A stretch of 60,160 bases of DNA from Mesaphorura yosii (Eukaryota > Arthropoda > Collembola > Poduromorpha > Tullbergiidae): contig WIXG01000418.1 in assembly GCA_009869945.1 (NCBI GenBank), forward strand, positions 1 to 60,160. The letters run 5' to 3'. Below, piece after piece: positions 33,984 through 47,318 of this stretch (position 1 is the first letter of the stretch; the number at the start of each line of letters is the position of its first letter). The position numbers and the translations under genes are program-made. The notes beneath the pieces are model-generated. The model was not told the DNA's origin, searched no databases, and was given only the letters and a program-made list of their open reading frames with translations.

Positions 33984-34966
33984 TTTTGTCCTAGAACCAA
34001 ATCCGACTGATGCTCCGACCTAATGAATGGAATGAATATCACCGACAATATCAGAGATAAGTCACTGTCCCGACCGTGACTGGGACGAGTCTCGTGAGAA
34101 ACTGAGTGGTGATAAACAAAGAGAGATGCATAGCATAAAACTTGCATTGTTCAATCATAATCATAATCAAAATAGACAGTAGTGTCCCAGTTTTCACTTT
34201 CTGCATCAAAAATTAGAACAGGCCAACAGTTAACACTCATGTAGTCGTAAAGCCAGTGGAAGTGTTGAGGTGGATTTGATTATGTTGGTCATGGTCGTGA
34301 ATTTGTAGTGAAATGCTCACAACTCAGAATGCACCATTTCTTTCATGTTGTTTTATTCACCTGCATGCCGGTAACAAAATTCAAAAAGTAATCCGGGAAA
34401 GAAACAGCATAAAAGTTTCATGCTCGACAAACTTCATAATGAAAGTTCGGACGTGATTCGCACTCAAATAAATCCAGGCCCGTTTCAAAGCCAGATAGCT
34501 GACGGAGATCATTACAAAATGATATCTGCGTCTTCTGTGCGCTTAAAGTGATTACAATGGAGTCCAGACACTGCCGTCTGGGCAATTTGTTCTCGCTGCT
34601 GATGCTGCTGGGTTTCAGAAAGGACAATCCAATCAATGGCTTCGGACTCGTGAGACGGAGAAATACGTGACAGTAGACAGGGGTAAGTCAGTTAAACTAC
34701 GTGACTGACAAACTAAATTAGTATGTTAAGGCGAGACATTCTAGCTTGACTGTGCTTAATTTCTCTTGGGTTTAGTGCGGAGACAGCAAGTGCGTTTCGC
34801 TACGCATGAGAAATCTGAACTTGGTTAATGTGAAAGGCTGCATTTAGTGCCTGTGCCTGCGTTTAATGTGATGCAAAGCAGGTACGCTTATGTTCGTATT
34901 GAATTGATAATGAAAGATCGAAGGTCATGCGCATAAACATAAACCCTTTATCATTTCCTCTCCAGA
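33984..34966. other. Divergent upstream region of AKR and OXNAD1
   Basis: 983 nt shared by the two divergent genes. A good donor (GTAAGT at 34683) and an acceptor at 34964-34965, one nt before the OXNAD1 ATG, suggest a 283-nt intron in the OXNAD1 5' UTR. Confidence 0.45.
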
Positions 34967-36400
34967 ATGAAAATTCAAGAGCTGACGGCATTGCTGCAGC
35001 TCCGTCTCTTCAGTGACCAGCTGCATAAATTCTCCAATCGGTTTCACCGGCACCACTTCAGTTGCTGCAATTGTGATTGCCCAATATCAAAGTTTCCTCT
35101 GCTCCGCAAAATGAATTTTTCGGCATCCCGCGATACAGATTCCACTTCCGCCATTGACAAATGGGATCATTTGGCAATTACCGCGGATCAACAACGCGAC
35201 AAAGACATTCATGAAGTGACAGTGAGTGAAATGTACGATATCTCGCCAACAGTGAAGAAAGTAGTTTTATCTCCGAAGAATCCATCCGCCGTGCATTTCA
35301 AGGCTGGGCAATGGTAAGAACATTCACAGATAACAATTTCCAACCCAAGTATCAGATATTTTATTTATTCAGTCTTTTTTCCAATATTTTGGTAAAAGGA
35401 TAGATTTATTCATGCCAGACAATCAAGTCGGTGGCTTCTCGATAGTTTCATCACCAACTTACCTGAGAAAAACTGGACGTCTTGAATTGGCAGTGAAATT
35501 CTCGGACTGGCCGTCGACATTTTGGATCCACACAAAAGTATGCAGAAGCACAGTGGAAGCTGACTTCGACTTTTCGTTAATATTAATGAAACAATCACAA
35601 TCACGTTTGACTTGTGCTTCATATTAAAATGGTTTCTTGAATGTATTCACAGTGTCATGTGGGGTCTAGGTTATCGCTGCGGGTTGGAGGTGACTTTTAT
35701 TTTGACCCTGAAGACATTCATTCACTTCAAAACAAGACCATAGTGTTCATTGCTGGCGGAGTCGGCATCAATCCGCTTGCGTCAATGATTTTTCACACCG
35801 AAGACTTGAAACAGCAAGCGCCGGCGGTGAACCTTCGGACGGCATTACTTTTTTCAGCGAAAACCACGTCTGAACTTCTTTTTAGGGTAAATCCGTAAAT
35901 CTGAACTTGTCCGGATGTCAAGGGATTTTGCATTGTAATTGCATGCGCTTGTCCCTGTCCTTTTCACAGGATGCATTTGAAAGTATTGCCAAGAAAGACG
36001 ACGATTTTAAATTGCGATTTTTCGTAACGAGTAAGAAGAACCTTGAGCCTTCAGCCAAATATTCTACTGGTGAGACAGTTTTGACTTTGACAGTTTAGAA
36101 GAATAAAGAATCTAAAATAGAAATATAAAAGAAATGACGGCATGCCTGACATTTTGATTGTGTTATCTGTTATTTAAAGCTGGGCGGATAGGAAAAGCAG
36201 ATATTATGCAAGCACTAGTACTCGACTGCGAAGGAAATCAAGCACAGAAAGCGGGCTTGGAAAATAAACTCGTATACATTTGCGGACCTTTGCCATTCAT
36301 CCAAGACATGGAAGGCACCATTCGCTCGTTTGGAATTACACGGATATTTTATGAAAACTGGTGGACAGGAAACGCCAAGCAGACAAAGGACACAGACTAG
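34967..36400 (+). CDS. OXNAD1: OXNAD1-type flavin/NAD oxidoreductase
   Basis: Ferredoxin-reductase-fold protein with FAD-binding and NAD-binding halves; vertebrate OXNAD1 is predicted to be mitochondrial. Five exons (34967-35313, 35399-35537, 35653-35886, 35970-36069, 36180-36400) encode 346 aa. The first 50 residues are rich in Arg, His, Leu and Ser, consistent with a targeting sequence. Then come KAGQWIDLFMP and GGFSIVSSP (flavin side), LRVGGDFYFDP, and the nucleotide-binding IAGGVGINPLASM. The C-terminus has YICGPLPFIQDM and FYENWW, the family's ending. The start follows an acceptor-like AG at 34964-34965, so the ATG is probably the first codon of exon 2 of the transcript. A direct role in lipid metabolism is not established. 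Confidence 0.92.
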
Positions 36401-36484
36401 ATTAGAAACAACTACCCGCAGCTTGGACAAGGTTGTGAGATTGGAAATTATCATGTGAATAAGTAAATATGAGTCCCAGACTTA

Positions 36485-36490
36485 AATAAA
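36485..36490 (+). terminator. Poly(A) signal of the OXNAD1 gene
   Basis: AATAAA 85 nt after the stop; a second overlapping AATAAA follows within 5 nt. Confidence 0.55.
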
Positions 36491-37813
36491 ATAAATTATT
36501 ACCATATCCAATCGGATGAAACTTACTGTCATTAGAATTTCTTTTCTTTTCAGACTTGCACGTTTTCTCCCCTCTGCTTTAATACTGAACAGCTTCAATT
36601 TTCATTCTGAACAAACTTTGGATTTCGACCCGAATGCAAATTGAAGAGTTGACTTGTATTTTGTAAGGCGTTTTCTGGATGGATGCTTAAACACTTTCTT
36701 TCCGTAGTTTCCGACTTCTTATAATTACTTTTACGAGGAAATTTCAAGTCAGATCTTCAGTAAATTGTCTGGAAGTTGTGCTTCTAGCTTCTTAGTTCCC
36801 CAAAGTTTAAGCTTCTTTCTTAATTTCATGTTCTTTTCTATTCTTTATTCTCTGCGAGATCGCAGCCCCTTTTGAAAACAAAAAACATCATCATTAGTAC
36901 ATTAAGTGCATGTAATAAACTTTTTGCAGCAAGCATGTAATTTCGTCACCATCACTTATTTTATTACAAATCTTAACTCTGTTCTTGGAAGCTTCTTAAT
37001 ACACAAGCATAAACATGTAAACCTGAGTGGCATGCTAAATTGCATGTAAGGTTGGTGACTATTTGCAAAGCTATTGTTACAACGAGAGCCTACGATGATC
37101 ATTGTTCGTGTTAAAAGTGATAATGAAGGTTCAAATTCTTGAACTTAAGGAAAGAGAAATATTTAATTACTCCTAACATATTCAGCAAGTGAGATATAAG
37201 ACAACCTATACTATCAGAGTAGAACTCTTTAAATTATTAAGACTTGTACTGTACTACGTGTAAAATGTTTTAGGTTTTTGTAAAGGTATTTACGGAATTT
37301 GTTTTAACCTACACCAAATTACTCCTCAGATATGGTGAAGAGAGAACACCTCCAACTGTGGACTCCTCAATATCGACCACCTATAAATCAAGTTGAAATT
37401 TTACAGGATTGCATCTTCGTACTATTATTCGACTTCCCAGGTTGCAAAAAGTTGTCAAATTATCTCGCTCGAAGCAAAAGCATAAGCTGACGTTTGTAAA
37501 AGGTAACTCTTCTGAATAGTTAAATGATAAATGTTATCACAACTTACGTCAAAGACGATTTTTGTGTAATGTTAAGTCGTCAATTCAGCGGTAATAATAC
37601 CGACCTAAAATTTAAAATTACTTCGCTGAGAGATTAAATTGTAAAGGATAATTATAACTGAATCCTACTCCTAATTCTATAGTGTGAACGCTGGATTGCT
37701 ACCCCCACGAACTACGAACGTAGCTTAATTTAAATACTGGCTTGGTGGGTAGTCTCTTGTTTTTCCGGTGCATTCGTACATATGAAGTCCTAACTAAATC
37801 TACACCAATCCAT
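36491..37813. other. Convergent interval between OXNAD1 and tra2
   Basis: AT-rich. It should contain the tra2 3' UTR (possible - strand AATAAA at 36960-36965). No exon of another gene is supported. Confidence 0.4.
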
Positions 37814-39069
37814 TCAAAACTTACGTGGGCTGTAAGATCTTGAGCGCGAATAACGGCGCCGATGTCTATACGGGGACGGTGACCTGCGATAACCACGATA
37901 ATCATCTCGGCGACGTCCTCCTCCTGCTCCTCCTCCGCCTCCCCTGCCTCCACCATCATATTTCCTAGGAGTAACAAGATAATGAAAAGCTTAGTTTAGT
38001 CAATACAGGCACAAGAATTGGAAATTAGTTTGTATTCTAGTCACATCGTGTGCTTACTGCTTACTAACAAAGATGAAGCATTTTGGTTGATTATTGTTTT
38101 GTATTGATTCAACTATCAATCTCAATATTTATTTGCTTACTTGTAACTGCTACCATATGTCGGTTTTCCCATGTAAATTCCAGGTGTTGGTGTATGAGCC
38201 CGTTGTGTAATCGAGAAGTCCACACGAATTCGTCGGTTGTCGATGTCAATTCCATTGCAACTTTCTTTGGCTGCCTTTGCATCCTCCAAGCTTTCGTAAT
38301 AAATGAAAGCAAATCCACGCGAACGTCCAGTCTGTAAAAATATGAACTCGAGTTACATATTGCACATGAATAAGGTGAAGTTTACAAAGTTCAGAAAAGC
38401 AATGAACATGAGCATTCCAGTCAACTCAAATACTTCATTAAAAATAAAACAAGAAACAAAGTATTGTGAAACAAAAATATCAAAAATTCAGCTGCGAGTA
38501 GTAAGTAGCAAGTAGTAATAGTGACAATGAAGTTATGCGAAGTGAGAATATTGTGCACTTCAGAAATTCTGAATTTACAAGGAATCCGATCGAACCTGTG
38601 CATCAATCACAACTGTACACTCTTCAATAGGTCCATAACGAGAGAAAACTTCTCTCAAGTCACGCTCAGTAGTTCGAAGACTAAGTCCAAATACTCCCAA
38701 ACATTTATTGGGACCTGGAGCGTCCTGTAATAAACGTGATGATCTTGAAAAGTTCTCGTTTCTTGGTGGTCTATTTGTTCCTTGGAAAGGGGGAGGACTA
38801 ACCCTATTCCCTGCGTGGCGGCGTCTCCCGCTCATCGGGCTCCTTGAGTGGCTTCTACCACCCCTAGAATTAAAAAAGGATCAATTAGTAAACTTGCTTC
38901 GGCAGTTTAGGCAGACAGAGTAGTGGAAAGTTGGTAACCTGGAGCGTGAGCGAGACTTGTAGCCACGGCGAAATGGTTTTCTTGAACGAGGAGAACGACT
39001 GCGGGATCTTGAAAAAGACCGTCGACCACGGCTGACGGATCTTTCACGGCGGCCTGGACTGTCCATCAT
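37814..39069 (-). CDS. tra2: Transformer-2 SR-related splicing factor
   Basis: Sequence-specific splicing activator that binds GAA-rich exonic enhancers in the nucleus. Four coding exons on the - strand: 39069-38939, 38863-38596, 38331-38141, 37964-37814, giving 246 aa. Architecture is the full RS1-RRM-RS2 form: Arg/Ser repeats at 10-50, an RRM with RNP2 LGVFGLS and RNP1 SRGFAFIYY, the tra2-specific linker [15 protein letters not shown], a glycine run and a second RS domain ending SYSPRKF. Two ATGs stand in tandem (39069 and 39066). The 5' UTR is split: an acceptor lies 9 nt upstream of the ATG, and minus-strand donors are seen at 39483 and 39624. The last junction is inferred from phase and homology; an alternative 3' exon is possible. 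Confidence 0.95.
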
Positions 39070-39078
39070 TTTTCCGAC

Positions 39079-42000
39079 CTAAACACACCAGAAGCAAGAA
39101 ATCAATCAGTGCAGTGGTACAATAAATTGATTTGGCAAATGAACAGTAAAGCCTAGATTTGAACAAAATAAATTGTTACCATCGACAGGATGCACAGACA
39201 ACTATCGAATAGTTAAAATTCCGTGTGTTTATAATGGTTCGTTTAATTTTTCCTTTTATGATAAAACACCAAAACCTCATGATATTGAAGAATTGGCGGC
39301 GTTAAAAGGAGTCTTTTAATATATGCTGAATTGGTGCAGAGGCAGAGGTCGCTTACTAATTAATACTAATCATAGTCATGATGAATTGATTAACTTTAGT
39401 TGAAAAATTAAAGCCATGATTATAAAGAAAGGAAGATTATATCAAGACAAAAAGTAAGCAATTTTCGATTATTTAAAACTTACCAGTCGTGTTCGTAAGC
39501 TTCGATCTCTCGATGTGCTGGATCACTGGATCTTTCGACTGCTCCTTTTGGTAATAACTAAATCTCGGCCGCGGGTTAAAATTAAAATATTTCGAAAAGG
39601 AACCCAATTAAACTAGAAACTCACCATCACTCAAGGTTCGCCAGTTCACCAAATACAGTGAAGGAGAACTGCAGAGTGGGTGAATAGTGACTTGTACTAG
39701 CGAAAAAGAACGCCAACTAAAATCTCGTAATGTTGCTCACGTATTGCGCAAATTAAGATGCATCTTTCATTCACCCGCACCCGCTTCTCTCGAAAGAGTC
39801 TTCTGTTCTCTCTCCTGCTCTGCGTGCATGGTTCGAATTGATGCCAACGATTGCAGGTGGCGCTCGCAGTCATGCATCATGCTTCAACATTCTCTTTGTT
39901 ACCGGATTGAGTTTATTGCCAGCTTGAGAACGACGAGTACGAAGGAGACGTCGCTTGCGTTAACGTAAAGGAAGCCTGTAAATAACTTATAATTTAAACA
40001 AGCTTCCGCCCAGCAGAGCAGAAACAAGAATTTAATCAGGTGTTCCTACGATGTGGAATTATAAGTGAGTATGATTTATTATTGTCACAGGCCACTCTGT
40101 AACAATTTTGGCGAATCGAGTCGCTTTTCATCGGCTGATTATTTAGTTTATCGTAGGTGCACATTGTGCAAACTACATAAACAAGCAGTAAAGAAGCCTT
40201 GACGTCCGTCGAGTGGCATTTATCAGATGAACAATCGATTTGTGAATACCCAAAGCTGAGTCGCCACAAAAGATGAAAGATGTGAGGCATGACATGACTA
40301 TGAAGAATGAGATAAATAAAAATAACCCAGGCGGGCACAGCCAGGAAAGAGGAAAGCGGAAGAAAACAAGTGTACATCGAAACCCAGGCGCTGGCGCAGG
40401 ATGTCACAAACACCGATGCTACGTATGCGATATTAATGATGAGAGTAAAATGTACAAAGTGGAACTCCAAAATAGAAACCCGATCGTGCAGCGTTCGGAG
40501 TATTCTGCGAACACTTGTGAAAGCAGTGAAAGTGAAAGCAGAAAATTTACCTTTGCGTCTCTGTATTATGCACGTCTAAAGGTTGAAGCAGAAGCTTAAA
40601 TACACTTCACTTCAACTTCAAAGTTTCGAAAGTTTGATGATGAAGTGATAGTTTGGGCGGAGAAGACAAACGCAAAGTGAACAGCGGAGAGTGGATTTAC
40701 TCGTGCCACGCGAAACACCAGCGTTATTTGCTTTGAGATTCACGCGCAGTGACGGTGACAGTAAATGCGGCGTGGTATCCAAAACTAGTAATTCGATCTT
40801 GGAGCGAGTTGGCATTCAAAACAGTAGCGTAAAACATCGCACGACGCGTATGGAAATTATGAAGGCTTGCTTATAGATGAATTTTAACGCATGAACAAGT
40901 TTAGAAAATATTAATAGTCATAAATCAGGCTGAGGTAACCACAAAGATGACAGGAGAAGGCATAACAGGAGAAACTCAATATTCTAAATTCTAACCAAAA
41001 CCAACATGCCGTCCTTTCAAGAAGAAAGCAACTCAGAATGTACTATAAAGCGGTTTCGTCTATTGTCTTGCCTTATCTTCTGTTTCAGCGGTTTGAAGGT
41101 ACTCCTTTCATTTGATTCCCATTAAAGCTACACCACGCCTCTCTTTCTTTTCCACTTTCTCCAGTCGCATTCAACTGATTCAAAAGAATGACGGGCAGAT
41201 AAGGACGCGATGAAAGGTACCGACCCAATTTATCAGCTACTCGCCGGCCTTGCCTTGTCTAGCCGTACCAGTGCAGTGCCAAGTTGTCTAACGAAATTAA
41301 TAATAACTTTTGTGGATTCCTAGATTCGTTACGAAATACAAATGAAGTGTGAGAAAGTTAATCTGCATGTCTTACAAAGGCGAGTCGCGAAGAAAGGAAG
41401 GGCGTTGCTCGACTTGAGGCGCTACATGTGGTCTTGGCATTGTGGGGCCCAAGTACAATGAAAATATATGCCAAGACTAATAATCATAAAATCCACTCCG
41501 GCATTGTGCCTCTTGTCGAACAGACCCAACAGACCGCCGCCGTGCAGCGCAGCAGAGCTTTTATGATTAGATTATTCCACTGTCGCCTTTGTGTATATTT
41601 CTGGACTGTTTCAAGAGCCGTAGCCACGACGGCAGCGGAGACGGCGATGTGGTTTGAGTAATTTGATGGTGCGAAGGAAGAAAAATGATGATGAACAGAC
41701 GCTGCCTCGAGACGATGGCGGCTGTACAAGGCCACGGCCACGTGCTGTACTCAATCCGTGTTTGTTTCTGTTACCGCAAAAGTGAGACAGCTCACAGTTC
41801 AGCAGTTGAGCCCAGGTTTAAGTACATTTCTAAGTTACAACGTTTGCATTCGGGGGCATCACCATTAAATCACGCGACACACACGCAGTAAGAAATGAAA
41901 GAGGTCGGAGAAACTTTCATTCCACTTTCGCCTACTTTTTACGGTTTTTAATGCTCGAAGCACGAGAATTACGTTAATAACGTAGCACGAAAGATTGCAT

Positions 42001-42983
42001 ACGCCTGACGCATGAAATCTCGACAAGACACGGTTCCATTGCAGTCTTTATCTTGTACTACGATGCATGAACTAATCTAACTACTCGGTTAACTGCGTGG
42101 CAGAGGCACTGGTAATGGCAATGGCAATGGCAGTGGCTCGTGGCTTGTCTGATGCGCACGCAAGCAAACACAAACGTGTACGGACCGTGAGCACAGAGTG
42201 AAAGTGAACTGGGAGGTGCACAAAGGCAACGACGACTACGATCAAGCGAACGGGAATGTGTACAGAGAGAAAGTTCAAACTAAAACCAAAACTAAAGTGA
42301 GACGCGTGGAATCGTGTTAGTTGTGATACGAATTTGGAAGCGTGCGGACTGGAGACACGCACCGCTCTCGCGCAACCCGTATTTGGTATTTGGTGTTTGC
42401 ACTTTTGCTTGTTGACATTCTAAGTTTCAAATATCAGCAATAATACGACAAGAATGCAATATTCGCCGCGCGTCGTCTCGCTATTCATTGAGAAAATGAA
42501 CAGTGAAAGTGAAACACAACAACCACAAACAGTTTTGCACTCGTGTAATTGTCAACTGCGTGTCTGTGGCGTTATTACGTAGAACCTAAACGTAGATGTA
42601 ATATTTACTTCGATTCGCGCCACGACGATTTGTGAAGAAATGTGTTCTTGTTACTTTGTACTCTGTTTATTTAAGATGAAGCTTGTCGATTAGCGACAGG
42701 TCATTATTATGACACTGACACAACTCAGGACATGCGGCGCTGTGCTTTGCTCGGATTAATTCTTTCTCCTGCATGTGCACGTGCGGTTCCTCGCCAGAAA
42801 ATGGATTAAGTGACAAGGACCGTCAATTGTTGATGTTGATTTATTGTTGTTCATTTTAATTGCATTGTGACACAACCGCATCGCCCACTTTCTCGTAGCG
42901 CATCAGCCCACCCAGCGTCCGACCTAGTTTTAATTGAGATTTATTAACCGTGTGCCGTGCCCTGCCGTGCTCCGTCTTTCGAA
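39079..42983. other. Noncoding region between tra2 and Epac
   Basis: Upstream of two divergent genes. The first 0.6 kb holds probable tra2 5' UTR exons; the end probably holds Epac 5' UTR. A short (ATGGCA)n tract lies at 42115-42135. Open frames here match nothing recognisable. Confidence 0.4.
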
Positions 42984-45900
42984 ATGACGCAAGACTTGTG
43001 GAACGCAAGCATTGACAAAAGGTAAGTAAGAAAAAGAAAAGTCTACCTTCGAGTTCGAATTTCGAAGCACGTTCGCCTTCACCGTTCGCGGTATTCAACT
43101 TAAATTTAAGACACCTACCTGCTTGCTCTGCGCCTAGGAAAAAAAGTTCATCGTCGTGAGTGAGTGAATATTAAACATGTCCTCGTCCGTTCTTGCCATT
43201 CCCATCTGTAGCAATTTTCCTCGCTCCGCATTTCTAATTTTGTAATGCGGAACGTGAAACTTTCCTCATCCCGATGCAAAGTCGCAATCTTGCATGGCAG
43301 GAGTTCAAAAGTACAACAGGTAAAAGATCCTCCACGCTCGTAGCTCGCAGGCAGACAGAGTCGTAGTGTGCTGATGCTCTTTTGTTACCTGAAGCATCAT
43401 AATTTTTTTCAGTACTTTCTTCTTGCTGATACTGTGAGCAAACATATCGATCTTTCACTCGCACGCTGTCCCATCCTGAATAGAATACTCGTCCGCATGT
43501 ATTATGTATCGTATCATGGTACAGATTTTCGACGGCACTCCAGTCGAGTCGCCGAAAAGAAAAAGTGATGAATACTTTAAGCCAAGCCCAGCACAGAAAA
43601 TTCCCACGGCACGCCACGGTAGTACTTTTAATGGAATTTTGTCATGTTGTGATAATTTTGTACGCGAAATGCTTTGAGTGGACACAATCACAATTCCTCA
43701 CTCAAAACAATAAACGAGTCAATTAATTCTTAATGCTTATATGTCTCGCGACATGAGGCAAGTTAGGCTCAAGCTTGCGTTTCACGAATCGTCGCGTGGG
43801 GCGTGGGTTCAGTATGGCCCATTGATACAGGTACATAAGGGAAAGCAAAAGCAAAACATAAACACTTGTTGCATCGCGTGTCGTGTCGAACGAAAACAGT
43901 GATATAAGCACGATCTAACAAAATCTAATGTTTTATGCATGTTACAAGAAGCTTGTACATTGAACATTTTGACTCGTGCCTACCCACCTTGTTCTAGAAA
44001 AAGGAATGCCTGGAAGTCGAAGCCCGCTTCTGTAGTGCAGTGCCGTGCCTTTCATTTCCTTAGTTCACGAGGCTGAGTTCGTTTGTGCCCACGTTTCTTG
44101 TTATTATACTTAAATCAGAGTCATCATCGTCTTTGTACTTTCTGGTGTGGCCGTGTCCACTGTCTGTGTGAACTTACGCCTGGCCTCAATGATTGTCCTC
44201 ACCACCCACGCTGTCGTTACTTTTATGGAATCAGCGCGTCAAAGTCGGAGTACACATTCGTGTCACGTCCGGGAGCACAGAAAGTGATTGACATTGCCTT
44301 TGCCATTGAAAATAAGAATGTAATTTGTGCAGTAAGGTGAATGATGCGATTCTAATGACCACATAAGCCGGAATGGTGATTACAGTTACTTCGTAAGAGC
44401 ACGCCGTAACTGTTACTGTGTTAACTAATACCATTATTTATGAAAAGAATAATGTTCTTCAGACAAAATTGAGTTTACTTGGCGGACACCGGGAAGGAAT
44501 TCAGTAACGACGTTGTGGCAGCCCAAGCCAATTGCCAATGCCAATGCTAAGTCAAGACACAACAGGAAGTAGTGCCATTTAAAAGATGAGGCATGAAGAT
44601 GAAGAAGGCACCCCGGAGGAAGTAGGAAAATTGCCCAAAGCAAGGTCAGGGCCAGCAGAGACTGGTTGTAGATTGATGCCGAATCCAACCTCGAAAAGAA
44701 AAGGAGAAAGGAACATCGCGGGTGTTGTACTTGTCATATTGTATAGTTTTTGTCGTGCATGAGCCACATGACATGGTTGGTCTGGAAGAACACAATCAGC
44801 AATTGGTATTTGAAAGCTGTGGTGGTATTATTCCCTTGAGTCCTTGCTAGTCTTTTTGCGCGCATCTTAATTCATGATGGCTTGAAATTTTAAGGCAACA
44901 GCCGGCTAGTTTCACCTATCCTGCTTGTCATTCTGTCCTAAAATAGTTCGTGCCATCGCCATTGGGCAATCGCGTGCAATTCCTCATCGTGCAGTGCATG
45001 GCTGTTGCTGCTGCATAAATGAAGGTTTTGAATAATAAATATAAATCAAATGGCAGGGATTTTGGTTAGCTACTTGTTAGCAGGCGATGAAATGTTGGTT
45101 GTGCACGTGCGCGTCGCTTTTCATGAGACGTAGCACAGTGGTACAGCGTACAGGATTAGGAAAAGGAAAAGCAGCAGATAGAAAACGTATCTAAAAGTAG
45201 ACTAGACTTTCTCTTTTGTTATTGTTATTGTCAATCGGCATAAAATGTAATCAAGTAGATGGATACGAACGAAACACTGTACAAACAGCGTTGGTTTTCT
45301 GGTTCTGGTTCCACTTTTATCTGCCAGCACACAACAAGCAAGCAGGCAGTGTCGTCGTTGTCGTATTTTATGCTCCATTATAATGAGTTTTCTTTTATGT
45401 ACATTTTCAGACCCGCAGATCGAAGCATTGCTGACATAAGCGTGATTGTGTCACATCTGAGGCACTTGGCTGCTCTCACTGGAGTCCCACCACCGCTCCT
45501 TCATCAGCTGGCTGCGTGTGCGTACTTTGAGCAGCTGGATTCCGGAGTCACATGTAAGCTAATGCAGTTGCGCTGAACTTTAATTAATAAGGACATCGCG
45601 ACGCAGACTAATAAATACGAAATGAGCAACCGAGCAAGTTTTTTTCTTCTTCACTCGAGCTGAGTGATGACAATGCATTTGAAATGAGTCGCTTTTAGTC
45701 GTACGTTCTAATTCCCAGGTAAAGTTGTAAGTTTCTGTGTAGAGGCAAGCGCAAGAGAAAGTTTCTAATTTGCATTTCAATTTCAGATTATACAGAACTA
45801 ATTAAATTGAACCGAAAGCGACCGTGGGCTAATTTGAAACACAATAGATTACAAGATAAAACACGGCCCACGAAAACCCAATTTGAAATGGCAATGGAGT

Positions 45901-47318
45901 TTGGGAAATGTCGAGTGCTCGGGTAGAATAAAGAACAGAAGAGCTTTTCACGTATTGTGTAACGGGTTAGAGTGGTTTCGGTCTATTTTTACGTGAGAAA
46001 ATTTTCCATCCTCTGTCTAGTTTCCTGTCACCAATTCCAATGAAATTAGCAACAGGGCCAGTCCAGCTTCCATCCCCGCAAATTATTCACACGAGCAGAT
46101 TGTCATACGCTTGAAAATTCATGCGAAAATGTAGAAGAATCTCATCCTACAGTCTATAAATATCTTGGTTCTCGGAGCGCGGTTGCCAATTGAAATCAAC
46201 AACGAATGTTAACTCATCGAGGTGGAATATTACGATTTAAACTTGCTACTCTCAATATTTCTCCCATTGTGAGGAGAGATATTAAATTTTTGCCTATTTC
46301 ATTTATCCCATTTTTGTGGTTTGAAGTCGGCTCTGTCACGCACTCTGCTGCTGTAAAACATGGTACTGTGGAAGATAATAATAGGCCCATTTATAACCCA
46401 CATGCCCTCAAACAAGTATCCACGAGATTCAATTCAATTGAAGCACTTTGTTGCTCAAAGCGTTTTCTCTTTCTCTGTGTTTCCAATACTTTATTATGAA
46501 CCTTGACAAGGAAACCTAGAAAAGAACCATTTTTATCTATTGAAAATATCGAATCTATCGCTATTGAATTACTGGTGAAAGCTGGTGAAAGCTTTATCAC
46601 TTACCACACGTGTCCACATGTCAGATTTGTAACAGAATACGCAGTACGTTGGTGGGTTAATGTAATTATGAACTCTATTTGTTAATTAACCCGTTATTCT
46701 ATTCCTTCATAGTGTACAGACAAGGTGATAAGGGCACGAGTTGGTACGCAGTCCTAATCGGTACACTCGACGTCCACGTGTCAAAGACGGGCATGGTCGA
46801 GGTAAGTGGCTTTGTTATGCACCTTCGCTTCCACGGTTTACACACGTCGATGCATGTATTACGCTATTCTAGGCAGCTTCCGAGTTTTCACAATCAGTGA
46901 TTGATTAGCTAATCAAAAAAGATAAAATGAGGAAGAAAGTCTGCAAAAGTTGGAATTGGAACCCAAAGGCAGCCCAAATTAGATTCATTAAAACTTTTTG
47001 CCTGCAGTCAGCAACATTTGTGCTCCTGTCCATTTACGAAAAACGACAACGCTAGAGCCCATCAGCCAAAACCAAATCAAATTTCATTCTAAACATTTCC
47101 TATCCAAACCGGTGCGGTGAAGCCTGGGCTGCAGAAGTAAAGCACATTTCTTCTTTCTGAACACGCAGGATATGAGTGCAGTCTCCAGAAGCCTTGGGAT
47201 GGGTTCTTTCTTCGGCGAATCGATTTTGGATGATTCACCACGTGAGAATACAATTGTAACCCGAGAACCTTGCCAACTACTGCGTGTGGAACAGAGAGAC
47301 TTCCGTGTTCTGTGGCAG
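42984..47318 (+). CDS. Epac: Epac / RAPGEF4-type Rap guanine exchange factor (N-terminal exons)
   Basis: Epac proteins are cAMP-activated exchange factors for Rap GTPases. Only the start is here: exons 42984-43021 (38 nt), 45411-45553, 46713-46801 and 47169-47318, 140 residues in frame. Exon 1 encodes [12 protein letters not shown] and joins in phase 2 to RPADRSIAD, matching the Epac2 DKRPLERS region. The exons encode cyclic-nucleotide-binding domain [39 protein letters not shown], and the phosphate-binding cassette [18 protein letters not shown] with its FGE and Arg retained. The last exon ends LWQ at a GTGAGA donor. The DEP, CNB-B, REM, RA and CDC25 domains are not found in the remaining 12.8 kb and must lie beyond. 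Introns of 0.4-2.4 kb contrast with the compact lipid genes. Confidence 0.88.
43022..45410 (+). other. First intron of Epac
   Basis: 2.39 kb of noncoding DNA between the 38-nt first coding exon and CNB-A. No internal exon or repeat is supported. Confidence 0.5.
45554..46712 (+). other. Second intron of Epac
   Basis: 1.16 kb without recognisable features, placed by the CNB-A reading frame (phase 1 on both sides). Confidence 0.6.

Noticed and set aside
37699..37977. Acidic Glu-rich frame overlapping the last tra2 exon
   Set aside because: It is a shadow of the glycine/arginine-rich tra2 C-terminus; phase from the previous exon selects the RS reading.
39825..39850. GGTTCGAATT resembling a tRNA T-loop
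   Set aside because: No acceptor or anticodon stem at the required distances.
45259..45576. Start of Epac at ATG 45259 reading straight into RPADRS
   Set aside because: The 50 residues before RPADRS resemble nothing and cross a strong pyrimidine tract and AG at 45410; the spliced exon at 42984-43021 gives the expected DKR junction in phase.
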